64,000 bases of DNA from Flavobacterium sp. LHD-85 (GTDB lineage Bacteria > Bacteroidota > Bacteroidia > Flavobacteriales > Flavobacteriaceae): assembly GCF_030929595.1 (NCBI RefSeq), contig NZ_JAVFVR010000015.1, positions 124,001 to 188,000 of the forward strand, written 5' to 3'. The notes below the pieces were generated by a model, which worked only from the letters and a program-made list of their open reading frames with translations, searched no databases and was not told the origin of the DNA. Position numbers and translations under genes: made by a program. The first letter of the stretch is position 1, and each line of letters opens with the position of its first letter. Below are positions 1 through 10,116 of the stretch, piece after piece.

Positions 1-3000
1 ATAATCATTTTCAGTTGGTACTCCGTTGCCTGGAGTCGAATTAGGATCAGGCAGGCTACTTGCAGTCACTTCTGCAATGTTTTCATAATTTCCTGTCGGA
101 TTTACAGTTGCAGTTATGCGCAACACTTGCGAATCTCCATTTAAGAATGAACCAATTATCCATTTCCCTGTTGCAGCATTGTAAGTTCCTTTTGTAGCGC
201 TGTAATTAGCGAAAGTATAGCCAGAAGGCAATAAATCGGTTACTTCGACCCCAGTAGTATTTTGAGGACCATTGTTTGTTGCAATTATTTCAAAAATAAC
301 AATAGATCCTACTAGTGGAGTAGTATTGTTTACTGTCTTAGTTAAAGATAAATCTGCGGCTTGAGCATTTGGAGTAGTGGTTGCGGTCGCATAATCATTT
401 TCAGTAGGAACTCCATTATTTGGCGTTGAGTTAGGATCTTGAATGTCTGCGGCAGTTACTTCTGCAATATTGGTATAATTTCCAGTTGCATTTACGGTCG
501 CTGTAATCTGTAAAGTTTCAGATTTTCCATTTATTATATTGCCAACATTCCACAAACCTGTCGCTGGTGTATAGGTTCCTGTTGAAATAGTGTATCCGGT
601 AAGCGTATATCCAGACGGAAGCAAATCGGTCACTTGTACTCCTGTATTATCATCACTTCCGTTGTTGGTAATGATAACTTCAAAGGTGATTTGTGAACCT
701 ACTAATGGTGTTGAATTATTTACCGTTTTAGTTAAAGACAGGTCTGATGCTGGGATTTTAGTTATTACTGTTACCACCGCAGAGCCGTAATCATCCTCTG
801 AAGCTATTCCATTATTTGGAGTTGAGTCAGGATCGGGAAGATCAGATGCTGTTACTTCAGCAATATTTGTATAATTCCCAGTTGCTTTCACGGTTGCAAC
901 GATCTGTAAAGTTTCAGAATATCCTATTGGTAAACTTCCTATATTCCATATGCCAGTTGTTGAATTATAGGTTCCTTTTGAAATAGTATACCCATTTAAT
1001 CCGTACCCGCTAGGAAGTAAATCTGTAACTTGTACGCCAGTTGCATCCTGTGGACCGCTATTGCTTACTATAATTTCAAAAGTTACCAAAGAATCTACTA
1101 ACGGAAAAGGATTACTAACTGTTTTCGTTAATGATAAATCGGCTGATGCTGGAATCGGAGCTGTTGTTATTTCTGCATAGTCATCTTCTGCTATAACTCC
1201 ATTATTTGGAGTAGAATCTGGATCAGGCTGATTGCTTGCTGTGATTTCGGTAGTGTTTGTGTAGTTTCCTGTTGCATTTACTACCGCTGTTATTTGCAAT
1301 GTATGAGTAGCGCCAATTGCTATATTTCCAACTGTCCATATACCTGTTGCCGAATCATAACTTCCAGCAGTTGCACTGTAGGAGGCATAAGTATATCCAG
1401 AAGGCAGTAAATCGGTAACAGCAACGCCATCTGCGGCTTGCGGTCCAGCATTGTTTACCTGAAGACTGAAAGTTACTTGAGAACCTACAAGTGGGGTAGT
1501 GTTGTTGACTGTTTTAGTTAATGATAAATCAGCTGATGCTGTAACCGGAATCGTTGTTGCTTCTGCATAGTCATCCTCTGTCGTAACGCCATTGTTTGGA
1601 GTAGAATCAGGATCAGGCTGGCTGCTTGCTGTAATTTCTGCACTATTGGTATAATTTCCAGAAGCATTTACTATAGCCGTTATCTGTAAAGTATAAGAAT
1701 CTGTAATTGGCATATTTCCAACATCCCAAAGCCCTGTTGTAGAATCATAAGATCCTGTTGTTGCGCTGTAGGATACATAAGTATAACCAGAAGGCAATAA
1801 ATCGGTAACTGTTACGCCATTTGCTTCCTGAGGGCCAGAATTGGTTATTTGGACGCTGAAGGTTACCTGAGATCCTACAAGCGGAGTAGGATTATTTACA
1901 GTTTTGGTTAATGATAAATCTGCAGATGTCGGAACTGGCACTGTTGTAGCTTCTGAATAATCATCTTCAGTAGTGATTCCGTTGTTTGGAGTGGAGTCAG
2001 GATCAGGAAGATTTGCTGCAGTTACTTCAGTTTTATTCGTATAATCTCCACTTGGATTTACCCTTGCCACAATTTGAAGTGTTTCTGCGTCACCAGCAAC
2101 CAAATTACCAACAGTCCATATTCCTGTTGCGGTATCATAAGTTCCGGTAGAAACCGTAAATCCAGTAAAAGTATAACCAGACGGAAGCACATCTGTTACC
2201 TGCACGCCAAAGTTATCTTGCGGGCCATTATTGGTAACCACAACTTCAAAAGTAACCACTGAGCCTACTAGTGGAGTAGCGTTATTAACAGTTTTAACTA
2301 AAGATAAATCCGAAGACTGCGGAATTGGAGTGGTAGTGGCTGTTCCATAATCATCTTCTGTTGGCACGCCGTTATTTGGTGTCGAGTCAGGATCTGGAGT
2401 GTCACTATTGGTAACTTCCGCTATATTGGTATAATCTCCTGTTGGATTAACTATAGCATTTATCTGTAATGTTTCAGACTCACTGCTTTCTAATATATCG
2501 AGTGTCCAAAGACCAGTTGTACTGTTATATGTTCCGCTTGTTGCACTAAAAGTAGCAAAAGTATAACCAGAAGGCAGTAAATCAGTTACTTGAACTTGAG
2601 CAGCATCTTGTGGGCCACTGTTTGTAGTGATAATAGTAAACGTTACTAGAGAACCAACCAAAGGGGTAGCGTTATTTACTGTTTTTGTTAATGATAAATC
2701 TGCTGCTGGAGGTATAGGAGTTAAAACTACATTATCTTCATCATCTTCGCTCTGATCGCCATCGTCATTATTAGGCGTACTGTCTGGATCAGGAAGGTTG
2801 CTTGCCGAAACTTGCGCTATATTTTTGTAATCTCCAGCGGGCAATACTTTTGCATCTAGAATAAGTGATTCCGTAACACCAACATCGACTGTACCAACAT
2901 TCCAAATTCCAGTAGCACTGTCGTATGTTCCGGCAGACGAACTATAATTTACGTACTGAAAGCCAGAAGGCAATAAATCAGTTACCTGCACCCCAGTTGC

Positions 3001-4305
3001 ATTATTTGGGCCGTCATTTGTTATTTTAAGTTCAAAAGAAACTTGGCTTCCAACGACTGGACTTGTATTGCCTGTAACGACATTTTTGACTAAAGATAAG
3101 TCGGCAGAAGGGCCTATAAAAGTGATTTCAGCATCATCTTGATCATCTTCCGAAGCAATATTGTTATTGGGTACGCTGTCAGGATCTGGTAAATCGCTGG
3201 TTATAACTTGAGCGACATTTTGATAGCTTCCCAAAGGATTAACAAAAGCATTAAAAGTAAGATTAACATTTGAGTTTGCAGGCAATACTAGGTTTCTCCA
3301 TTCAAGTGTAGCCGTAGCAACTTGATAGGTGCCTCCAGCAGATACCGATCCCGGAATAAGCGTATAGCCTACAGGAATAACATCTTTTACGCCAACTCCT
3401 GTAGCATTTCCTGGGCCTCTGTTAAGGACATTAATGGTAAAGCTTACCTGTTCGCCTGCCGCGGCAGAAGTTGGCGTCACAGATTTAGTAAGTTCCAGAT
3501 CAGCTTGTTTTAGAGAAACAGAAGCTGTAGCTATATCATCTTCTGGCAACCCGTTTCCTGGAGTACTATCTGGATCGAACTGATGTGCGGTCTGAATTTC
3601 TGCCGTATTAAAGTAATCGTTCATTGATGTTACGACATTTACTTTGGCTGTAATCTGTAAAGCGAGAGAGTTTCCATTGTTTAGACTGCCAACATTCCAA
3701 ATTCCGGTAAGGCTATTGTACTTTCCGCCACCATTATCGCTTACATAAGTATATCCTGGAGGAAGATGGTCTGATACCGTAATTCCAGTTGCATTATTAG
3801 GTCCGCTGTTTGTAACTCTAATTGTAAACACAACATTGTCGTTTATACTTACAGTTGCTGGTGAAACGGTTTTTTGTAAAGATAAATCGGCTACATCCAG
3901 AACAACTGTTGCGCTATCTTGATCATCCTCTGCTGGGTTTTGATTGTTTGGCGTACTGTCTGGATCAAATTGATCAGATGCGACAACTTCTGCTGTATTT
4001 ACATAAGATCCACCACCCAGAATAGTAGCTTTATAGGTTAAATTTAAGATACTGCCGCTTGGAATCGTTACACCGCTCCAAGTAATCGTATTATCTCCAA
4101 CATTATATATTCCTCCTGAATTAACTGTTCCGGCCACAAGCGCAAAGCCCATCGGAATATAATCGCGTATAGCGACATTTGTGGCAGTAGCAGATCCACC
4201 CAACGAGTTATTATTAAATACATTTATATTAAAAGTAACAACATCGCCCACGCTTCCAGTTGTTGGCGATACGGTTTTGGTCAATTCTAAATCAGCAATT
4301 GATCG
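1..4305 (-). repeat. Tandem ~390-bp coding repeats (DUF11 modules)
   Basis: Within the giant adhesin, DNA encoding the module start (Asp-Leu-Ser-Leu-Thr-Lys) recurs on the minus strand near 344, 736, 1130, 1520, 1910, 2300, 2690, 3097, 3495, 3880 and 4287, a period of about 390 bp. The modules nearest the left edge are the most alike; those towards 3100-4300 are more diverged. This pattern suits recent expansion at the C-terminal side of the array. Confidence 0.9.
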
Positions 4306-7300
4306 AATGGTTAGATTCATGGTGTCTGATGAAACCGCACAATTGCCATTGCTGACAGTCCATTGCATTACATATAATCCTGGAACAGTTCCTGTAACAG
4401 CTGTAGTAGGAGAGCTTGCGTCTGTAAAGCCAACCACACTTGGCCCTGAAATCTGAGTCCATTCGCCAGTACCAACCGTTGGAACAGTTGCATTTAGGTT
4501 TACTGGTGAAAATTGAGGAATTATTTGATTCGGACCTGCTTCTGCAGTTGAAGGATTTTCATAGATTGTAACTAGAACAAGATCTTCTGAAGTACATCCG
4601 GTTGTGGTTATGGTCCATTTAAACGTATAAGTCCCAGCAATTAATCCTAACATCAGTGAGTTTGGATTATTTGGAGCTGAGATTGTAGCCGAATTAGGCC
4701 CAGAAACTTGAGTCCATAGTCCTGTGCCGATAAGTGGTGTATTAGCTGCCATAGTTGCTGTAGTAACATCACAAATTTCTTGATCGGGACCTGCATTGGC
4801 TAAGGTTGGTGGATTATCGTTAAAAGTAATGCTGACAGTGTCTGAGGTTGGCTGACATAACGAAGGATTGGTAAATGGTCCGTTTGTAACTGTCCAGGTT
4901 AAGACATAAGTGCCTAAAACATTGATATTTGATAAGGTAGTAATTGGGCTGTTTGGATTATCAATAACAGCATTTCCGCCAGGAGGCTGAGAGGCAAATG
5001 TCCATGTTCCAATACCTACTGCTGGTGGCAGAGCGGCAGTTTTGTAGGTGGTCTGACAAGCAACTGTATCGTCAGGACCTGCATCTGCTGCACTAGGAGG
5101 AGCATTCATTACGATTCTCACAATATCAGATAATGTTCTGCAAGAAGGGCTTTCAAAAACCCATTCTAGAATATATAAACCTGGCACTGTTAGGCCAGTA
5201 ACTGTTGTAAGTGGAGCGGTAGGAGTTGTTATTACAGCTACACTTCCAGCTGGCTGCGATGCAAAACGCCATTCAAAAGTTGTAACGTCTGCTGGAGGAA
5301 CATTTCCCTGTAAAGTTGCGGTTCCGTTAACATCAGATATACATAATGTTTGATCTGGCCCTGCATTAGGCGGTATGCTTGCTCCACTGAAAACTTCAAC
5401 ATTCACAGAATCAGATGATCCTGGGCAGGTAGATCCATCAGGAAAAGTGGTATCACTAGTCGTATAGGTAAAGACATAGCTAGTTCCAGGTACAACAGTC
5501 GCATTTGCGATGTAGCTATTAGGAGGTGTCTGTGTTATTTGAACATCAGCTGGATTTCCAGACGTGCTAGTCAATGTCCAGATTCCAGTCGAATTTTTAT
5601 TTCCTGTTAGCTGAATGCTAGTGACATCACAATACGTTTGTGTTGTAGTTCCTGCATCTGCTGCAGGAGTAACCACAACAACCATATCATCGAATGTACC
5701 CTGGCATAAGAAAATGCTCTTAGCGGTTATGGTCCATCTGAATGTATACGTACCTGCTACAAGTCCATTGATGATAGTGTTTGGGTTAGTAGGATCCACA
5801 ATGTTGGGCTGATTAGGAGCGCCAGTCAATACTGACCATTGTCCAGTTTCAAAGAAGCTATCGTAAGTGCTTCCCGCCATTGTAACGCTGGTGTCGTCAC
5901 AAACATTTTTATCTGGTCCTGCAACCGCTTGATGGGGCGGAATGCCAATAGTTAAATTAACATCATCAAATGCTTGCCCGCAGACAGCAGCATCAACTGT
6001 CCATCTAAAAATGTAATAACCGCTGTAGGTAAAAGTAAAAACTGCATTAGGATCATGTATATCACTTATGGTATACTCACCAACACCAGAAATTCTTGTC
6101 CAGGTTCCAATTGAACCACTGCTTGTTGTAGCAGCCATTGTAATAGTCGATCCGCAAATTTCCTGATCAGGTCCTGCATCTGCAGCAGGAGGAGTGTCTG
6201 CAATGGTAACCGAAACACTGCTTTGATTTGGCGCGCAAAGTCTTGTTATAGGTTCTATTGACCAAGTAAAAACATAGGTTCCGTTTCCGGGAACGGTTAC
6301 CAGCGTGTTTGGATCGCTAGTATCAGCAATAATAACACCAGCCGAAGGTGTTACAGACCAAAGCCCCACTTCCAAAAAATCAGGGTTATTACCACTTAGG
6401 TTAAAAGAAGTTGTTCCAGATGGATAACAAGCATCTGGACCAGCATCAGAAGTTGAGGCTGCTGTAGAATTATTAGTAGCAATTATTACGTTATCAGAGA
6501 CAGAAGAACTACATGATGGGCCAGGATGAAGATAGGAAACTGTCCATTGCAATTCGTACTGAGACAAGTTTGTTGTAAAGCCCGTAGCTATAGCATTCGG
6601 ATCATTAACATTGGAGAATGAGATAGTATTTGGTCCAGAAATCTGGGTCCATGTGCCTATTTCGCCATCTTGTACGGGCACTGCAGCAAGCTGTACTTGG
6701 GCATTGGCGCAAACAATTTGATTTGCTCCTGCATCGGGAGTGCCCAATGATGTGTCAGAGACATAAATAGTTACAGCTGAAACAGAAAAACCACAAGTTG
6801 CACCGCCTCCTTTTGTTATGTATTGAAAAACATATGTTCCAGGGATAAGCCCTGTTACTTGAGTGTCTATGGCAAAATTGTCTGCAATTACTGCTTGATT
6901 TGGACCGCTAAGCTGACTCCAAAAATGCATGCCATCTCCGGTTACAACTCCAGAGAGCATAGTACTAGTATCTCCACAAGGCAAGCTTACGTCAGATCCT
7001 GCATTAGAAGGAGTCGGGTCGCCAGAGACAAGAATATTTAAAGTGTCAAATCCATAATCGCAGCCAGCAAGAATAGACCCGTTTTGACTCCTGATAAATT
7101 CTACGGTATATTCTCCCGCTTCAGTAAGAGTCAATGTCAGAGAATTTCCAACATCCTGCAATGCAGTCGGAAAAGGCGCTAGAGGAGAGTTGTCTGGTCC
7201 AGTTACAATTCGGTACTGATTTATGCCAGTTCCTGTAACGGTTAGCGGAATAGTAAATACCGTTGCATTACAACTTCCAACCATATCATCGCCATTGTTG

Positions 7301-8547
7301 GCGACAATAGTTCTAGTTGCTCCATTAAATTGAACATTATAATCTTTAGTGAAGATACAGCCTGTATTGTTATTGGTAAGCGTATATCTAAATTTGTAAG
7401 GGTCACCAGAATCAGATATATTGGTAACTAATGTGGTTGGATTTGTTGGAGATACAATTACAGCGCCAGGGTCTCCAGTTATTTGTGTCCATTGAACAGT
7501 TTCTCCAGCATAAAGAGGAGTTTGAGCTACTAAAGTTACTTGAGTAATGGTATTGTCGCAAAAGAAAATATTTTCATCACCGCCAGGGAGAGTAGTAACA
7601 TCTTGTGTCGCTGCTGGAACATTAATTACAACCAAATCGTTGCCAGAAGCACAAGGGCCAGTTACGGTCCATCGGAATGTGTAAGTTCCCTGAACAAGAT
7701 TTGAAACGCCTGTATTATTAGCGCTAGGATTGGCAATTGTTGGCGTATTTGGACCGCTCACAAATGTCCACTGACCATTTTGTCCGTTAAGACCGCAGCC
7801 ACCATAAGTTGCATTAAGATTGGTGCTTTGAGTTGTAGTATAACAATTGCTAAGTGTTTGATCTGGCCCTGCTGAAACAGGTTTAACACCTCCATAATTG
7901 GTTACGGTTATTTGAGAAGTTGTTCTACAACGCTGGCCAGGAGCATATTCAGGTCCTTCAATAACCCATTGCAACGTTGTAACCCCACAGCTTGTATCAG
8001 GTAATGTTATGGTAGAGGTTGGCAAATTTGGAAAATTAATTACAACTCCCGCATTATTAGCGCCAACGATCTCCCAATGGCCAGTTTCTCCTGTATTTTG
8101 GGGCGCATTTGCTGTTATCGACAAATTTCCATTACTATTAGGACAGCTGGCAATATTGCCGCCTGCATTTGCCATCGTAATAGGCTCAACATTTACTACT
8201 TTATCCTGATAAGCTGTAATTCCATCTCCACAGGTTGCGCTATATCTAAAAATATAAGTATTGCCTCCAGTATAACCAGAAACTGTTGTGCTTGAGCTTG
8301 TTGGTGAATTAATGGTTACTGCTGGACCAGAAATTTGAGTCCATTTGACAGTGCCAATAATAGGACTCGGATTATTTCCAGTCAAAACCAGTGCATCTGT
8401 AGCACAAATGGTTACATTCAAAACTCCAGCGTTTACGGTACAGTTTTGTGCATTTGTTTGAAAAATTGAAAGAAAAATTAATAAGGTGGCAAAAGCCAGT
8501 TTTTTTGATAAAGTGCAAATTCTCCAAGAAAAATAAAATTGTGCCAT
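1..8547 (-). CDS. Giant secreted adhesin-like protein, Ig/PKD-like repeats then DUF11 repeats (C-terminus outside window)
   Basis: The minus-strand frame is open from an ATG at 8547 to the window edge: 2849 codons with no stop, so the gene continues beyond position 1. The N-terminus has a signal peptide (hydrophobic run, then Gln-Thr-Asn-Ala-Gln near residue 33). Residues about 35-1415 contain roughly fifteen Ig/PKD-like modules of 85-100 residues, recognisable by recurring AGPDQ, W-x-x-xSGP and TYTFRWTV phrases. After that come at least eleven DUF11 modules of about 130 residues, each opening with ADLSLTKTV and ending with an acidic DPDSTPNNG...EDDY linker that could bind calcium. Such proteins in Flavobacterium are normally T9SS cargo with a C-terminal sorting domain; that end is not visible here. 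A cell-surface adhesin role is inferred from architecture. Its extreme length and near-identical modules make it prone to repeat-number change. Confidence 0.93.
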   Translation of the reverse strand, partial: MAQFYFSWRICTLSKKLAFATLLIFLSIFQTNAQNCTVNAGVLNVTICATDALVLTGNNPSPIIGTVKWTQISGPAVTINSPTSSSTTVSGYTGGNTYIFRYSATCGDGITAYQDKVVNVEPITMANAGGNIASCPNSNGNLSITANAPQNTGETGHWEIVGANNAGVVINFPNLPTSTITLPDTSCGVTTLQWVIEGPEYAPGQRCRTTSQITVTNYGGVKPVSAGPDQTLSNCYTTTQSTNLNATYGGCGLNGQNGQWTFVSGPNTPTIANPSANNTGVSNLVQGTYTFRWTVTGPCASGNDLVVINVPAATQDVTTLPGGDENIFFCDNTITQVTLVAQTPLYAGETVQWTQITGDPGAVIVSPTNPTTLVTNISDSGDPYKFRYTLTNNNTGCIFTKDYNVQFNGATRTIVANNGDDMVGSCNATVFTIPLTVTGTGINQYRIVTGPDNSPLAPFPTALQDVGNSLTLTLTEAGEYTVEFIRSQNGSILAGCDYGFDTLNILVSGDPTPSNAGSDVSLPCGDTSTMLSGVVTGDGMHFWSQLSGPNQAVIADNFAIDTQVTGLIPGTYVFQYITKGGGATCGFSVSAVTIYVSDTSLGTPDAGANQIVCANAQVQLAAVPVQDGEIGTWTQISGPNTISFSNVNDPNAIATGFTTNLSQYELQWTVSYLHPGPSCSSSVSDNVIIATNNSTAASTSDAGPDACYPSGTTSFNLSGNNPDFLEVGLWSVTPSAGVIIADTSDPNTLVTVPGNGTYVFTWSIEPITRLCAPNQSSVSVTIADTPPAADAGPDQEICGSTITMAATTSSGSIGTWTRISGVGEYTISDIHDPNAVFTFTYSGYYIFRWTVDAAVCGQAFDDVNLTIGIPPHQAVAGPDKNVCDDTSVTMAGSTYDSFFETGQWSVLTGAPNQPNIVDPTNPNTIINGLVAGTYTFRWTITAKSIFLCQGTFDDMVVVVTPAADAGTTTQTYCDVTSIQLTGNKNSTGIWTLTSTSGNPADVQITQTPPNSYIANATVVPGTSYVFTYTTSDTTFPDGSTCPGSSDSVNVEVFSGASIPPNAGPDQTLCISDVNGTATLQGNVPPADVTTFEWRFASQPAGSVAVITTPTAPLTTVTGLTVPGLYILEWVFESPSCRTLSDIVRIVMNAPPSAADAGPDDTVACQTTYKTAALPPAVGIGTWTFASQPPGGNAVIDNPNSPITTLSNINVLGTYVLTWTVTNGPFTNPSLCQPTSDTVSITFNDNPPTLANAGPDQEICDVTTATMAANTPLIGTGLWTQVSGPNSATISAPNNPNSLMLGLIAGTYTFKWTITTTGCTSEDLVLVTIYENPSTAEAGPNQIIPQFSPVNLNATVPTVGTGEWTQISGPSVVGFTDASSPTTAVTGTVPGLYVMQWTVSNGNCAVSSDTMNLTIRSIADLELTKTVSPTTGSVGDVVTFNINVFNNNSLGGSATATNVAIRDYIPMGFALVAGTVNSGGIYNVGDNTITWSGVTIPSGSILNLTYKATILGGGSYVNTAEVVASDQFDPDSTPNNQNPAEDDQDSATVVLDVADLSLQKTVSPATVSINDNVVFTIRVTNSGPNNATGITVSDHLPPGYTYVSDNGGGKYNSLTGIWNVGSLNNGNSLALQITAKVNVVTSMNDYFNTAEIQTAHQFDPDSTPGNGLPEDDIATASVSLKQADLELTKSVTPTSAAAGEQVSFTINVLNRGPGNATGVGVKDVIPVGYTLIPGSVSAGGTYQVATATLEWRNLVLPANSNVNLTFNAFVNPLGSYQNVAQVITSDLPDPDSVPNNNIASEDDQDDAEITFIGPSADLSLVKNVVTGNTSPVVGSQVSFELKITNDGPNNATGVQVTDLLPSGFQYVNYSSSAGTYDSATGIWNVGTVDVGVTESLILDAKVLPAGDYKNIAQVSASNLPDPDSTPNNDDGDQSEDDEDNVVLTPIPPAADLSLTKTVNNATPLVGSLVTFTIITTNSGPQDAAQVQVTDLLPSGYTFATFSATSGTYNSTTGLWTLDILESSESETLQINAIVNPTGDYTNIAEVTNSDTPDPDSTPNNGVPTEDDYGTATTTPIPQSSDLSLVKTVNNATPLVGSVVTFEVVVTNNGPQDNFGVQVTDVLPSGYTFTGFTVSTGTYDTATGIWTVGNLVAGDAETLQIVARVNPSGDYTNKTEVTAANLPDPDSTPNNGITTEDDYSEATTVPVPTSADLSLTKTVNNPTPLVGSQVTFSVQITNSGPQEANGVTVTDLLPSGYTYVSYSATTGSYDSTTGLWDVGNMPITDSYTLQITAIVNASGNYTNSAEITASSQPDPDSTPNNGVTTEDDYAEATTIPVTASADLSLTKTVNNTTPLVGSQVTFSLQVNNAGPQAADGVAVTDLLPSGYTYASYSATAGSYDSATGIWTVGNIAIGATHTLQITAVVNATGNYTNTTEITASNQPDPDSTPNNGVIAEDDYAEITTAPIPASADLSLTKTVSNPFPLVDSLVTFEIIVSNSGPQDATGVQVTDLLPSGYGLNGYTISKGTYNSTTGIWNIGSLPIGYSETLQIVATVKATGNYTNIAEVTASDLPDPDSTPNNGIASEDDYGSAVVTVITKIPASDLSLTKTVNNSTPLVGSQITFEVIITNNGSDDNTGVQVTDLLPSGYTLTGYTISTGTYTPATGLWNVGNIINGKSETLQITATVNATGNYTNIAEVTAADIQDPNSTPNNGVPTENDYATATTTPNAQAADLSLTKTVNNTTPLVGSIVIFEIIATNNGPQNTTGVEVTDLLPSGYTFANYSATKGTYNAATGKWIIGSFLNGDSQVLRITATVNPTGNYENIAEVTASSLPDPNSTPGNGVPTENDY

Positions 8548-8949
8548 AAGCAATCTGGAATAAAAAGGCAGCACAATAATTTATAACTACCTTAAATTAA
8601 TAAATTGATTTTGAGCATTAATTGTAGTTAAGATTTAGAATATATTTTGGGGTTACTTCAAATTTAAAGAAAGATAACCATGAAATTTTTTTTTGTATGT
8701 TGCAGATTATAAAATGAAACATAAAAAATAGATTTTGGAACAATGAAATGCATTACAGTAACGTGAGAAAGCGTTTGCTTGAAAAATAAATTGGCTTCAT
8801 TTTTTTGAAAAGATAGGAGTAAAATAAAGTATTTAAGAAAGAAATTCAGTTTTTGAAGCCTTAAAAAAAGCTCTTAAACGGAGGCTGCGGAAATTAAATA
8901 AAAAAAGACCATCTTTTTTGAGACAGTCCTTTACATGAGTTTTTTGAAA
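8548..8949. other. Intergenic stretch between two minus-strand genes
   Basis: No credible gene is seen in these 402 bases. On the minus strand a TAAATTTG box (8659-8666) fits the Bacteroidota -7 consensus TAnnTTTG and could start the adhesin transcript with a leader of about 110 nt, but I see no well-placed -33 partner. A weak bulged hairpin at 8904-8932 followed by a T-run on the minus strand may terminate the barrel-protein gene that ends at 8950. Confidence 0.4.
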
Positions 8950-10011
8950 TTAAAAAGCCTCACCAATTCTAAAATAAACACCCCAATCTCCTTTACCAAC
9001 TGCACCGTCTAAGCCAACATTAAATTTTGATTTTTTGAAAGGATTGTATCGATAACCAACGCCGCCTCCAGGATACATTTTCCAGTCAAAGCTTGGAGTG
9101 TCAGAACCGTAAATTGTTGCGATACCAAAAAAGCCTACCAAACCCATTTTTTTTCCAAAGTTGTAGCGGTATTCGCCCTGAATATCCATTAATCCCGCAC
9201 CTCTATATTTTCCTTCAGAGTACCCACGAATGTCTGTTCCTCCTATGGTGCTTTGCTGTTCAAACGCCACATTTCCAAGACCAAATTTACCAAACACGCG
9301 AGCTGCAATAACATCTTTATTATCTCTAGTAGGAATATATCTATTGGCCTGAAAAGATATTCTATTAGATGCCAGTTCATTATCTAGGAAATCAGGATAA
9401 GTAGACCAGTCCAATTTAATTTTATATCCTTTTGTTGGGTAATAAACCGCATCTCGGGTATCATATAATAAGTTTACAACCAAGGCATTACTATGTGATA
9501 TTGAAGAAGGAGAAATATCATCTTCATAAACCGTATTATAATGTGCATAAGTATAAGAAAGCCCACCATAAAATTTTCCCACAATTTTCCTTTGGCCGCC
9601 TACACTCAAAATAGTTGTTTTGGTTCCGTAGTCGTAAAAATCGGGTTGGTCTATGTCATCAACATAATACTGTGAGTTCTGATTTCCGGTAAGGAAGAAA
9701 AATTTTACGCGCCATTTATCTTCATTCAAGTACCACCTATTAAAGAAAGCCAAGATATAAGATTTATTGGTGGTATAAATGGCCGACATTCCGGATAATG
9801 ATTTAGGAGAAATCGTATCGTTGTGATTGAGTTTGTACATCGCCATCGGAATTGCCCCAAACATAAAATCGAGATTTCGATTGTAACTCAGATAAGGCAT
9901 TATTCGAAGTTCAATTTTCTTTTCTTTTTTCGGGATAGAATCTGCTTTTTTTTGTCCAAAAGCAGCATACGTAAAAGCAGCAAAAAAGAATAAGAGTAGA
10001 AAATGCCTCAT
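8950..10011 (-). CDS. BamA/Omp85-family outer-membrane beta-barrel protein without POTRA domains
   Basis: This 353-residue protein has a signal peptide (hydrophobic segment ending Ala-Phe-Gly-Gln near residue 20). The remainder consists of alternating amphipathic strands and ends in aromatic Phe, as expected of a barrel. Residues about 254-268 contain GGTDIRGYSEGKYRG, the conserved (V/I)RG(Y/F) motif of the Omp85 barrel, with Arg262 in the usual lumenal position. Length fits a bare 16-strand 'surface antigen' barrel with no room for POTRA domains, so it is unlikely to be the essential BamA. Bacteroidota carry many such short Omp85 members of unknown substrate. It stands 105 bp downstream of the monooxygenase gene on the same strand and may share its transcript. 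Function beyond barrel placement in the outer membrane is not determined. Confidence 0.8.
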   Translation of the reverse strand: MRHFLLLFFFAAFTYAAFGQKKADSIPKKEKKIELRIMPYLSYNRNLDFMFGAIPMAMYKLNHNDTISPKSLSGMSAIYTTNKSYILAFFNRWYLNEDKWRVKFFFLTGNQNSQYYVDDIDQPDFYDYGTKTTILSVGGQRKIVGKFYGGLSYTYAHYNTVYEDDISPSSISHSNALVVNLLYDTRDAVYYPTKGYKIKLDWSTYPDFLDNELASNRISFQANRYIPTRDNKDVIAARVFGKFGLGNVAFEQQSTIGGTDIRGYSEGKYRGAGLMDIQGEYRYNFGKKMGLVGFFGIATIYGSDTPSFDWKMYPGGGVGYRYNPFKKSKFNVGLDGAVGKGDWGVYFRIGEAF

Positions 10012-10116
10012 GGTATAAATTTATTTGGTGAAACTTATATTGGCGCAGAAAATGTTTTTTGGGTATTTGTAAATTTAAATAAAAAATATAAGTAATTGGA
10101 ATAAAATAAATTAAGA

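Noticed and set aside
590-8295. Several plus-strand frames of 60-90 codons across the left 8.5 kb
   Set aside because: All lie opposite the continuous minus-strand adhesin frame, and several recur at the repeat period, as expected of shadows.
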